From: Parvularcula sp963922235
GTDB lineage: Bacteria > Pseudomonadota > Alphaproteobacteria > Caulobacterales > Parvularculaceae
NCBI GenBank assembly: GCA_963922235.1
Contig: CAWUIJ010000024.1
Location: 1-29,863 of the forward strand
Direction of reading: 5' to 3'
DNA length: 29,863 bases
The position numbers were made by a program, and so were the translations under genes. How positions within the stretch are numbered: the first letter of the stretch is position 1; each line of letters starts with the position of its first letter. The notes under the pieces were generated by a model. The model was not told the origin of the DNA. It saw only the letters and a program-made list of their open reading frames with translations, and did no database searches. Positions 1 through 7,675 of the stretch are shown here, piece after piece.

Positions 1-403
1 TTTTGGTTTCGATGTTGAGCTGACCTTTCAAACCAGCCGCGCGGTGGACGCCAATGTCTTTCCATTCCTCCGACATCGACATGCGCAGGAGGGCACTTCG
101 CTCTGGGTAGAGAGCAACAGCAACTTCGTCCCAGAGCTCTTCAACCTCGCCGACCGGTAAGAAGGTCACATCGGCAGCAAAAATCATCTGGCCTCCGAAT
201 TTTTTTAGAAGTCCAATGACCGATTTGCCATAGATTTCATAGGCCTCTCGACCGGTGAGATCGGTCTCTCTTCCGTCTTCGTACTCAGCCTTATCTTTGA
301 ACTTCAGAAGATTAACCATGAAGATGGGCCCGTCGGGACCTGGCTTCATCATCTCTTCCATTTGCGATTTTGATGTGGGCCCTAAGGCGTTTTTGACGTC
401 CAT
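1..403 (-). CDS. DUF1330-like protein (dimeric alpha-beta barrel), 3' end outside window
   Basis: About 134 codons of a small soluble protein are visible. A segment reading GPIFMVNLLKFKDKAEY, roughly residues 22-38, followed by a tyrosine/glycine-rich stretch, is typical of DUF1330/ABM ferredoxin-like barrels, which are small dimeric proteins of mostly unknown function. The chosen ATG (403) has a purine-rich GAGAGGGA about 9 bases upstream. The frame stays open further upstream, with in-frame ATGs at 424, 511 and 526, but those codons give basic residues unlike the family and lack a clear ribosome site. A perfect inverted repeat GATACG...CGTATC (470-490) lies upstream and may be regulatory, or may lie inside a longer N-terminus. 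The family call is moderate. The C-terminus is not visible. Confidence 0.6.
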   Translation of the reverse strand, partial: MDVKNALGPTSKSQMEEMMKPGPDGPIFMVNLLKFKDKAEYEDGRETDLTGREAYEIYGKSVIGLLKKFGGQMIFAADVTFLPVGEVEELWDEVAVALYPERSALLRMSMSEEWKDIGVHRAAGLKGQLNIETK

Positions 404-858
404 CCCGTGTTGTCCCTCTCTCATTTTTTTTCTTGGTCTGGCTATGCGTAGCAAGCTGATTGAGTTGCCGATACGTCCCGGAAGCGTATCCAACAGCTTG
501 GCTCTCGTCATCGCGAACGTCAGCATAAGGCTTTGAACGCTTCGTCAGTTTTGTCGGTTCTTAAGAGTGCGAGCGGCCTGGTTCACTTTTTGGGCGGTGA
601 GCAAACCGACACTCAAAGAAGCCTGGCGCTTGGTTCCATGATCACACTTTAGGCAGGTTTGTCGAAATGAGCCTTCTGCGATCAGTTTTGCCGGTCGTGC
701 GCTCGACAACCTGGATAGCGCATGGAAAATGGCATAAGTTCGGTCAATTTCTCGCCCGATTGGTGATGCTGCGAGCTCGACCTTTCTGCTTCGAAAGCTT
801 GGTAAACATTAGGAATTTGGGATTGCCTCCTTGACAAGATCACATTTTCGATCATTCT
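404..858. other. Intergenic stretch without a convincing gene
   Basis: Apart from possible upstream codons of the DUF1330-like gene (to 526) and the inverted repeat at 470-490, I see no coding signal on either strand. The reading frames here lack ribosome sites and recognisable composition. The right end holds the putative promoter of the small-RNA candidate: TTGACA at 831-836, without a clear -10 box. Confidence 0.5.
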
Positions 859-860
859 AT
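831..860 (+). promoter_or_regulatory. Possible sigma-70 promoter for a small RNA
   Basis: A consensus -35 box TTGACA lies at 831-836. Only weak -10 matches follow at 16-18 bases spacing (853-860, ATTCTAT region). A GATC-N8-GATC pair and the start of an ATTGTCA/TGACAAT inverted repeat (859-879) overlap the expected start point, so a repressor could act here. Confidence 0.35.
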
Positions 861-861
861 T

Positions 862-1020
862 GTCAGGTGGAATGACAATACACGAAGTCGTTTTCTGTCT
901 CGTGGGTTTCGTCACTTCTACCGTTTCTTTGTCCCGGCCGCTGGAGTCTCCCCTCCGACGTTGTCAAGACGCCAGTGGTTTTAACTCGGACGGCAGATTC
1001 GTCTGCCGTCCGCTTTTTTT
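862..1020 (+). ncRNA. Candidate small RNA with intrinsic terminator
   Basis: There is no protein gene on the plus strand upstream of a textbook intrinsic terminator at 987-1020, yet a TTGACA box lies about 155 bases before it. The interval could be a transcript of about 150-160 nt. Its 5' end would form a hairpin from the perfect 7-base inverted repeat ATTGTCA-N7-TGACAAT (859-879). I did not recognise 6S, tmRNA, SRP RNA or RNase P features. A 54-codon frame (872-1036) runs through the terminator and is judged incidental. This is inference from signals only. Confidence 0.4.
987..1020 (+). terminator. Strong intrinsic terminator
   Basis: An 11-bp perfect stem, CGGACGGCAGA / TCTGCCGTCCG, with a TTCG tetraloop (987-1012) is followed by CTTTTTTT. 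The U-tract lies on the plus strand. It therefore cannot serve the minus-strand hydrolase ending at 1106, and needs a plus-strand transcript from its left. Confidence 0.85.
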
Positions 1021-1105
1021 GGGGGCGTGTCCTTAAAAAGAGATCAGTAAGCAAACTTTGTACATAGCCGATTGGCCCAACGCGGTTCAGCAGTTCGGCC
1101 TGCCC

Positions 1106-2038
1106 TCACTGCACCTGATCGATCGCTTCCCGCATCAATTCCGCTTGTGTCTCGAAAGCTTCTGTGCCGGGGGCGATAAGTTCGACGTGGCCAGCATTTT
1201 CGATTTCTCGGTAGGTCGCTTGACCACCCGCATCTCGGACGATGGCCGTGAAGGCGGATCCCAAAGCGGGTGGAGCGATCCGGTCCAGCGATCCATTCAC
1301 GCTTATGATATGCGCATTCGGGGGTAAAAGCTCCGCAGGCGATGTATCACTGAAGGGATTGGGGCGATCATTGCTTGGTACACCGATCAGGTCTTCGGCG
1401 ATATCTGCGAGGCAGCTGGTTAGAGTCACAGGCTCGGACGCTTGCAGATCCGCAAGCCCACCAGAATTGATCACAGTGTCGATGGGGAACGGTTCCGCTT
1501 CGAAGAGCGGACTGCCTTCCGAAAGACTTCCGCGCGTGGCGGCCCAAACGGCCAAGTGTCCGCCTGCAGAGTGGCCGAAAGCGACAACGTGGTCGGTGTC
1601 GAGGTTGAAGGCAGGATCGGCATCAACGAGCGCGTCGATGGCCCCTGAGACATCCAGAAATGTCCCTGGATAACCGCCGCCGACCTCGTCAACGCCGCGA
1701 TACTCAATGTTCCACACAGCCAGGCCTCGGCTGCGAAGGTCTTCTGCTGCATAATTCATCAGTGTGCGATCGGCGATGGTCTTCTGCCAGCATCCGCCAT
1801 GGATCATGAGAATCACCGGATGCGGGCCTTCGCCATCTGGCAGCCAAAGATCGATCACCCCTGCATCACCCTCCCTATAACGAATGGTGGTGGTGGGTGA
1901 GGGCAAAGGACGCGATGTGAGATCAGGCCATGACATGATGGCAGGCTGAGCGGCCTCTTGCTGCGGTTGATCCGCGTCGGCGCAGGCCGCGACAGCAAGC
2001 ATCCCAAGACTGATCAATCCCCAGCGCAGCGTCATCAT
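1106..2038 (-). CDS. Lipoprotein alpha/beta hydrolase (BD-FAE / kynurenine formamidase-like esterase)
   Basis: A 310-residue secreted hydrolase. The N-terminus is a type II signal with lipobox VAAC (Cys19), predicting a lipid-anchored envelope protein. The fold is alpha/beta hydrolase: oxyanion motif HGG at 80-82 in IHGGCW, nucleophile elbow GHSAGG (Ser157), probable Asp252 in SLDRIAPP and His284 in AGHVEL. HGGxW is shared by BD-FAE esterases and the eukaryotic-type kynurenine formamidases. The start has GGGAGA just upstream, and the two ATGs are adjacent (MM). It is divergent from kynureninase, with starts about 90 bases apart. That suggests a tryptophan/kynurenine link, but formylkynurenine hydrolysis is normally cytoplasmic, so the substrate is unknown. 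Confidence 0.75.
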   Translation of the reverse strand: MMTLRWGLISLGMLAVAACADADQPQQEAAQPAIMSWPDLTSRPLPSPTTTIRYREGDAGVIDLWLPDGEGPHPVILMIHGGCWQKTIADRTLMNYAAEDLRSRGLAVWNIEYRGVDEVGGGYPGTFLDVSGAIDALVDADPAFNLDTDHVVAFGHSAGGHLAVWAATRGSLSEGSPLFEAEPFPIDTVINSGGLADLQASEPVTLTSCLADIAEDLIGVPSNDRPNPFSDTSPAELLPPNAHIISVNGSLDRIAPPALGSAFTAIVRDAGGQATYREIENAGHVELIAPGTEAFETQAELMREAIDQVQ

Positions 2039-2128
2039 GCTTCTCCCTTTGGTCCGAGCCTAGGGGGCCTCAAGCCTTCTGTCAGCTTCTTGCTGGTCTT
2101 CTCCAGGGCCGTCCTGCAAAGAGTGGCC

Positions 2129-3358
2129 ATGACGACCCTGCCTATCCCGAATTCGCGCGAGGACGCCAAAGCCCTCGATCGATCCGACCCTCTTGCTGAT
2201 GCCCGGGATGCCTTTCTGCTCCCTAAAGGGATCACTTACCTGGTTGGCCATTCCCTAGGCCCTGCCACCCAATCAGCGACAGCGCGGATTGAGCAAACGG
2301 CTCAAGAGGAATGGGCTCAGGGGCTCGTTGGGTCTTGGAACACCGCTGACTGGATCCATCATCCTCACACCCTCGGTGACCGGATTGCCCCGTTGATTGG
2401 AGCAGAAGCAGGGGAGGTGGCTGTCTGTGACAGCGTGTCGGTGAACCTCTTTAAGCTTGCGGCTGCCGTTCTTCCTCTGGCGCGTGACAAGACGCTCTTT
2501 GTCGAAGATGACGAGTTTCCCACGGATCAATACGTGGCTGAGGGGCTCGCTGGTTTGATCAGCCAACCGATGCTGCGCGTCAGTCGCGAGGGTAGCCTCG
2601 ATGCACTCCAATCAGGTGGCGTACTGATCAAAAGCGTTGTGAGCTATCGCGATGGTTTGATTGCCGATATGCGCGCCTATGAGGAAGCGGCCGCGAAGAC
2701 AGGCGGCGTTGTTATCTGGGATCTTAGCCATGCAGTGGGTGTGGTGCATGTATCACTCAAAGACGTGGGCGTGCGTTTCGCAACGGGGTGTACATACAAA
2801 TATCTCAATGGGGGACCAGGCGCACCCTCTTTCCTCTTTGTCCAGAAGGAAGCGGCCTCGCTTCTTTCCAATCCCATTCCTGGTTGGCTGGGACACAAAG
2901 AGCCCTTTGTCTTCTCTCCCTATTATGAGCCTGCGGAAGGTGTTCAGCGCTTTGTGGCGGGAACCCCGGGGATTCTCTCCTGCGCTGCGCTCTCGGGGGC
3001 GCTCGATGTGTTTGAAGGACGGCGTTTCTCAGATCTTCATGAGAAAGCCGGTCGTCTTGGCGATCTTTGCATCGTCCGGTCGCAAGCGCTCGGTCTTGAT
3101 GTCCGTTCGCCAGAGGATCGTCATAGGCGGGGCGGTCATGTCAGCCTCGGGCATGAAGCGGGCTATCCGATCGTCCGTGCGCTTGCCGAGCGCGGCATCC
3201 AGGCGGACTTCCGAACACCAGACACCATCCGGTTTGGGTTTTCGCCACTCTTTCTCCGCTATGTCGATGTCTGGGATACGATGGATGCGCTGGCTGAGAT
3301 CGTGCGTGATCGGCTTTGGGACGAGCCCAGGTTTCACGTTCGCGCGAAAGTGACCTGA
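2129..3358 (+). CDS. kynU: Kynureninase
   Basis: A 409-residue PLP enzyme of the class V aminotransferase fold. Kynureninase cleaves L-kynurenine to anthranilate and alanine, or 3-hydroxykynurenine to 3-hydroxyanthranilate, in tryptophan breakdown. Diagnostic pieces are the N-terminal YLVGHSLGP (37-45), the PLP ring-binding Asp198 in WDLSHAVG, and the Schiff-base Lys224 in CTYKYLNGGPGAP, followed by a family-typical GTPGILS segment. The length matches the family. The ATG at 2129 was chosen because the longer frame from 1958 overlaps the divergent hydrolase gene and adds an unrelated N-terminus. The ribosome site is weak (AAAGAG). No tryptophan dioxygenase is visible nearby. The 84-base gap before acs holds no obvious terminator, so the two may be cotranscribed. 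Confidence 0.88.
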   Translation: MTTLPIPNSREDAKALDRSDPLADARDAFLLPKGITYLVGHSLGPATQSATARIEQTAQEEWAQGLVGSWNTADWIHHPHTLGDRIAPLIGAEAGEVAVCDSVSVNLFKLAAAVLPLARDKTLFVEDDEFPTDQYVAEGLAGLISQPMLRVSREGSLDALQSGGVLIKSVVSYRDGLIADMRAYEEAAAKTGGVVIWDLSHAVGVVHVSLKDVGVRFATGCTYKYLNGGPGAPSFLFVQKEAASLLSNPIPGWLGHKEPFVFSPYYEPAEGVQRFVAGTPGILSCAALSGALDVFEGRRFSDLHEKAGRLGDLCIVRSQALGLDVRSPEDRHRRGGHVSLGHEAGYPIVRALAERGIQADFRTPDTIRFGFSPLFLRYVDVWDTMDALAEIVRDRLWDEPRFHVRAKVT

Positions 3359-3442
3359 TGCGTTTTTGAGCTGCTGCTCACCGGGGTTCATCCGGTTTTC
3401 GCCTCCGCTTATGCTTTTCAAAACTCGACACTTGGAGCCCAA

Positions 3443-5341
3443 ATGGCCGCTGCATTGACCCGCCCGCAACCCGCTGACATCGACGCTTTCTGGCTGGAAG
3501 AGGCCGTGCGTCTTGATTGGATCAAGCCGCCGACCAAGGCATCCGACGTGTCGTGGAATGAAGCGGACTTTCGGATCAAGTGGTTCGAAGACGGTGTCCT
3601 CAACGCCAGTGTCCAATGCCTGGATCGTCATCTTCAGGACAAAGGGGATAAAGTCGCAATCCTTTGGGAAGGCGATGATCCTTCCGTCAGTCTCAAGATC
3701 ACTTATCGCGAAGCCCATGCTGAAGTCTGCCGTATGGCGAACGTCCTCAAGGCGCGCGGCGTGACCAAGGGTGATCGCGTGATCCTCTATATGCCGATGG
3801 TGCCCGAGGCGGCTTATGCGATGCTGGCTTGCGCGCGGATCGGCGCGATCCATTCTGTCGTGTTCGGTGGGTTCAGCCCAGAGGCCTTGGCAAGCAGGAT
3901 CGAGGATTGCGGCGCGACAGCGGTCATCACTGCTGATGAAGGACGGCGCGGCGGCAAGACGGTACCGCTTAAAGCCAATGTCGATGCGGCGATTGAGCGA
4001 GCCGGGGCAGCGGGTGACGCTGTGCGGCTCGTCCTGATGGTCGAGGTGACCGGCGGCGAGGTGGAGGTCCATCATGGCCGAGATATCTGGTGGCATGACG
4101 GGCGCGATGACGTCTCGCCAGAATGCGCGCCGGAGTCGATGAAGGCCGAGGACCCGCTATTCATTCTTTATACGTCGGGTTCGACGGGTAAGCCCAAAGG
4201 TGTCGTTCATTCAACCGCTGGCTATATGCTCTATGCCGCCTATACCCATGAAAAGGTCTTTGGTGTCGAGGATGATGAGATTTATTGGTGCACAGCCGAC
4301 GTAGGCTGGGTCACGGGGCATAGCTACATCGTCTACGGACCACTCGCTAATGGCGTCACCACACTGATGTTCGAAGGCGTCCCGACCTATCCCGATGCCT
4401 CGCGGATGTGGCAGGTTGTCGATAAGCATCAGGTCGCGCAGCTTTATACAGCGCCAACAGCTATCCGCGCATTGATGCGCGAAGGTGATGCGCCAGTGAA
4501 GGCCACCAGTCGTGCATCGCTTAAGTTATTGGGGACCGTGGGTGAACCGATCAATCCCGAAGCTTGGCGCTGGTACCATGATGTGGTGGGCGAGGGCCGC
4601 TGCCCTATCGTGGACACCTGGTGGCAGACGGAGACAGGCGGTGTGCTGATCTCACCTTTGCCGACCGATCCTATGACCAAACCCGGAGCGGCGACGCAGC
4701 CGATGCCCGGTATCGCTGCGGCTCTGGTTGATGCCGAAGGCGTGCTTCTCGACGGTGCTACGGACGGTAACCTGATCCTCACCCAAAGCTGGCCGGGTCA
4801 GGCGCGGACGGTTTGGGGTGATCCCCAGCGCTTCATTGATACCTATTTCAAGACCTATCCCGGCAGGTATTTCACCGGAGACGGTGCGCGCCGGGACGAA
4901 GAGGGCGATTACTGGATCACGGGCCGGGTCGATGATGTTCTCAATGTCAGTGGCCACCGTATGGGAACAGCTGAGATTGAGAGTGCGCTCGTGGCGCATG
5001 ATGCTGTCGCTGAGGCTGCTGTTGTGGGGTACCCGCACGATATCAAAGGGCAGGGCGTTCATTGCTACGTGCTTTTGAAGCAAGGCATCGAAGCCAGTGA
5101 TGCACTCGCGAAAGAGCTCCAATCCCACGTGCGCCAAGAAATTGGCCCAGTTGCCACGCCCGACCGCGTGCAGCTCGCGCCGGGCCTTCCCAAAACGCGC
5201 TCTGGCAAAATCATGCGAAGGATCTTGCGTAAGATCGCGGAAGGGCAGCCTGATCAGTTGGGTGATACCTCAACCCTGGCGGAACCACAGGTCGTGGACA
5301 GCCTCATCGAAGGAGCAAAGGGGTTTTCACCCGGCGCTTGA
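3443..5341 (+). CDS. acs: Acetyl-CoA synthetase (acetate-CoA ligase, AMP-forming)
   Basis: A 632-residue adenylate-forming enzyme that converts acetate, ATP and CoA to acetyl-CoA. It shows the N-terminal ACS domain (FWLEEAVRLDWIKPP, residues 16-30), the P-loop YTSGSTGKPKG (243-253), the acetate-pocket motif DTWWQTETGG (391-400), and the C-terminal lid lysine in TRSGKIMRR (Lys589), the residue acetylated by Pat/GNAT enzymes in studied homologues. It is slightly shorter than typical Acs (about 650). The WWQTETGG signature favours Acs over propionyl-CoA synthetase, though related acyl substrates cannot be excluded. TGGAG lies 5 bases before the ATG. The 3' end overlaps the convergent Hpt-receiver gene by 15 bases. 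Confidence 0.88.
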   Translation: MAAALTRPQPADIDAFWLEEAVRLDWIKPPTKASDVSWNEADFRIKWFEDGVLNASVQCLDRHLQDKGDKVAILWEGDDPSVSLKITYREAHAEVCRMANVLKARGVTKGDRVILYMPMVPEAAYAMLACARIGAIHSVVFGGFSPEALASRIEDCGATAVITADEGRRGGKTVPLKANVDAAIERAGAAGDAVRLVLMVEVTGGEVEVHHGRDIWWHDGRDDVSPECAPESMKAEDPLFILYTSGSTGKPKGVVHSTAGYMLYAAYTHEKVFGVEDDEIYWCTADVGWVTGHSYIVYGPLANGVTTLMFEGVPTYPDASRMWQVVDKHQVAQLYTAPTAIRALMREGDAPVKATSRASLKLLGTVGEPINPEAWRWYHDVVGEGRCPIVDTWWQTETGGVLISPLPTDPMTKPGAATQPMPGIAAALVDAEGVLLDGATDGNLILTQSWPGQARTVWGDPQRFIDTYFKTYPGRYFTGDGARRDEEGDYWITGRVDDVLNVSGHRMGTAEIESALVAHDAVAEAAVVGYPHDIKGQGVHCYVLLKQGIEASDALAKELQSHVRQEIGPVATPDRVQLAPGLPKTRSGKIMRRILRKIAEGQPDQLGDTSTLAEPQVVDSLIEGAKGFSPGA

Positions 5342-6097
5342 ATGCGCCATCTCAAGGCAGATGGCCATCAGCTCCTCCGTATCAAAAGGTTTACGATGAT
5401 AGACTGTAGCCGGCGCATTGTGGACGGAAGACGACGGCAGAGACGATAGAACGACGAGAGGTATGTTTCTCGTCTCTTCATACTGTTTGAGCTCCATGAC
5501 GAGCGATTCAGCAGCCATCAAAGGGAGATCTCGGTCGACGATGGTGAGGTGCGGAGGATTGTTCCAAATCGACGCTATGGCGGCAATGCCGTCCCTCGCC
5601 ATCTCCACCTTAAAGCCGCGCCGCGTGAGCTCTGCATAGAGAAGATCAGCGATATCGGGGTCATCTTCGACGATCACGATACGCCCTTTGAACTTTCTTC
5701 GACTGGGCCAAAGGAAGGAAACATTGGCACCCCACAACCCACTTTTTTTTGCCCGGCCAAGCGGAGACTGTTTGGCATCCTCTATCGCTGCAGTCAGGGA
5801 GATAAGCGCAAGTCGCAGCATGTCCCTATCGGGTGAGCCTATCAGAACACGGCGCGCAGCGTCTTCTGCGGCAAAGGCTGCTGCGCTGAGGTGATGAAAG
5901 CCAAACGTTCCGCCTGATCCGGACAGTCGGTGTGCGCATTCTTTGAGCTCTTGGATCCGCTTCGCCTCAACATCACCTTCTTCAAGAGATCGTTTCAGAT
6001 CGTGGAGCGATGGCGCCACCGAATCAAGGCGCTCGACATAGCGCTGCCTCAGTCGGTCAAAGGATGGAGCCATGAGCGCCATCTCGAGGAGACCCAT
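5327..6097 (-). CDS. Hpt domain-receiver domain signalling protein
   Basis: A 256-residue soluble phosphorelay protein. Residues about 10-110 form a histidine phosphotransfer domain with AHRLSGSGGTFGF, where His56 is the expected phospho-acceptor. Residues about 138-254 form a receiver domain with acidic pair Asp145/Asp146, phospho-acceptor Asp188 (VDRDLP), Ser218/219 and Lys236 (HRKPFD), all intact. There is no DNA-binding output domain, so it probably works by protein contact or as a relay. It is divergent from the degenerate hybrid kinase at 6341, which suggests joint function. Start choice is uncertain: ATGs at 6097, 6082 and 6073 are in frame and none has a good ribosome site. Confidence 0.8.
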   Translation of the reverse strand: MGLLEMALMAPSFDRLRQRYVERLDSVAPSLHDLKRSLEEGDVEAKRIQELKECAHRLSGSGGTFGFHHLSAAAFAAEDAARRVLIGSPDRDMLRLALISLTAAIEDAKQSPLGRAKKSGLWGANVSFLWPSRRKFKGRIVIVEDDPDIADLLYAELTRRGFKVEMARDGIAAIASIWNNPPHLTIVDRDLPLMAAESLVMELKQYEETRNIPLVVLSSLPSSSVHNAPATVYHRKPFDTEELMAICLEMAHSSAG

Positions 6098-6311
6098 ACT
6101 CGCGCATAGCGAGCTTTTGAAAATATTGGCTTAAGATCAATGTCATTCCCAGCGTTCAAGGCGGCAGCGTGCACAAGCCCGCTCCATTGAAACGATCTGG
6201 CTGAATTCTCAGTGAAGGGAGATGGCTGATTTTCTCTCACCAGCGCTTCGGCAACTTGAATGAGAGGCCTAACGTAGCGTCAACCCTATCGACCTATGGT
6301 TGCAGCAGAGA

Positions 6312-6330
6312 GCTGACTGACGGGGTCAGC
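6312..6330. promoter_or_regulatory. Inverted repeat upstream of the hybrid kinase gene
   Basis: Perfect 6-base arms GCTGAC and GTCAGC are separated by 7 bases. The repeat ends 10 bases before the kinase ATG in the divergent intergenic region. It may be an operator or a hairpin hiding the poor ribosome site. Function is inferred only from position. Confidence 0.3.
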
Positions 6331-6340
6331 CGCGTGCAGG

Positions 6341-7675
6341 ATGCGACCGATGCTGACAGTTCTCGCAGTGCTTCTTTTCGTAGGCGCCTCCTTAGGGCTC
6401 GTTGCATGGATCACCTTCCAGTCAGAGCGCGAGCGCTTGAAAGATGATCACTATGAACACTGTGCCGCGCAAGCCGGAATGATGGGTGCCGCAGCCCAGG
6501 AATTGCGGCAGCCTCTCAATGCAATCGTTGGTTTGGTCAGTGCACTTCAAACCACCTTACGAAAGGCGGCGCTCGATCACGATGGAGTGACAGAAAAGCT
6601 CGACACATCACTGCGTGAACTGAATGAAGCCTTGCTCCGTACGCTTGAGGTTTTCGATCTGTCGCAGGAGGCTGATGAGTTCGACTTTGAGCCCGTCGAT
6701 GTTCGGACGGAGCTTAAGGCCCTTATCCGAAAAAGAAACAAAGCGCTTCTCAAGGCGCAATCGACGGTCAAGATTGTGGCTGGCTATATTCCTGAGATTT
6801 GGGTCGAAACGGAGCTCGAACAGTTCCAGTCGTGTGTTGGCGTGATGCTTGACCAGGCCCTCGCGCAAACAAAGGAAGGGACAGTTCGTGTCTCCTTCGG
6901 TGCCGAAGAACAAGCTGATGGCATGGTACGCCTTGCCATTGCTGTGAAAGACAATGGGCGCGGCATGGATCAACGCCGTGCACGCACTTACTTCAGTCCT
7001 GCGCGTTACGAAGACAATCCCGAGCTGAGGGGCGCGCCTGCAGCGATGTTGTCCCTCAACCTCGCTGCGCGTTCAGCTCAGCGTCTAGGTGGCTCGATGA
7101 TTGCGAAAAGTGCTGTGGGTGTGGGGACGACCTTTGTTTTCACCGTCAAAGCGCGTTCCTGTGAGGCTTTGGAGGACGAACCGTTCAATCGTGTCTCGCC
7201 GTCATCCAATGACGAAACCCCAAAATTCGAAGAATTGTCCGTGCTCCTTGTTGATGACAATGAGATCAATCTCTTCGTGCTCCAAGAGTTCATCATGCCC
7301 CTAGGCTTTGGCCGTGTGGTCACAGCAGATGGCGGCCAAAAAGCGATCGATCGCGCGTCCGCTGAGCCTTTCGACTTGATCTTGATGGATCTAGCGATGC
7401 CCGAGGTTGATGGATTGGCTGCAGCTGCGCGTATACGGAAGGGTGGCCCAAGCGAGTCGGCGCCCATCATTGCTGTATCGGGTATGCCGATGCTGGCTGA
7501 TGATCCTCAATTGAGGGAAGCCGGAATTGATGGATTTGTGCCTAAACCCATCAATAATGGTGACCTTCTCGCGGCGATCCTGAAGGCCCTACCCGATATT
7601 GTTCGCCATGCGGAAGAGCGTGCTGAGACAGATCATGAAGTCTCAGCTCACCCCTTGAGGCTCGCGGCAGGTTAA
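6341..7675 (+). CDS. Degenerate hybrid histidine kinase (pseudokinase) with intact receiver domain
   Basis: A 444-residue protein with one N-terminal membrane helix (about 5-25), a DHp-like region, a catalytic-like ATPase domain and a C-terminal receiver. The H-box reads AAQELRQPLNAIVG, with Gln53 where the phospho-accepting His belongs. The N-box also lacks its key Asn: Gln172 in MLDQALAQT. The G boxes DNGRGMD (204-210) and GVGTTFVF are kept. The receiver (about 299-420) is complete: Asp305/Asp306, Asp350, Ser380 and Lys402. It probably cannot autophosphorylate in the canonical way and may be a scaffold or a phosphate target of another kinase or of the divergent Hpt-receiver protein. An in-frame stop at 6314 limits the start. 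The 3' end overlaps the next gene by 4 bases. Confidence 0.8.
   Translation: MRPMLTVLAVLLFVGASLGLVAWITFQSERERLKDDHYEHCAAQAGMMGAAAQELRQPLNAIVGLVSALQTTLRKAALDHDGVTEKLDTSLRELNEALLRTLEVFDLSQEADEFDFEPVDVRTELKALIRKRNKALLKAQSTVKIVAGYIPEIWVETELEQFQSCVGVMLDQALAQTKEGTVRVSFGAEEQADGMVRLAIAVKDNGRGMDQRRARTYFSPARYEDNPELRGAPAAMLSLNLAARSAQRLGGSMIAKSAVGVGTTFVFTVKARSCEALEDEPFNRVSPSSNDETPKFEELSVLLVDDNEINLFVLQEFIMPLGFGRVVTADGGQKAIDRASAEPFDLILMDLAMPEVDGLAAAARIRKGGPSESAPIIAVSGMPMLADDPQLREAGIDGFVPKPINNGDLLAAILKALPDIVRHAEERAETDHEVSAHPLRLAAG

Noticed and set aside
872..1036. 54-codon frame with AGGTGG before its ATG
   Set aside because: It runs through the strong terminator hairpin and its sequence has no protein-like pattern. 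An RNA gene explains the signals better.
1958..2128. Longer N-terminus for kynureninase
   Set aside because: It overlaps the signal-peptide coding region of the divergent hydrolase and adds residues unlike any kynureninase.
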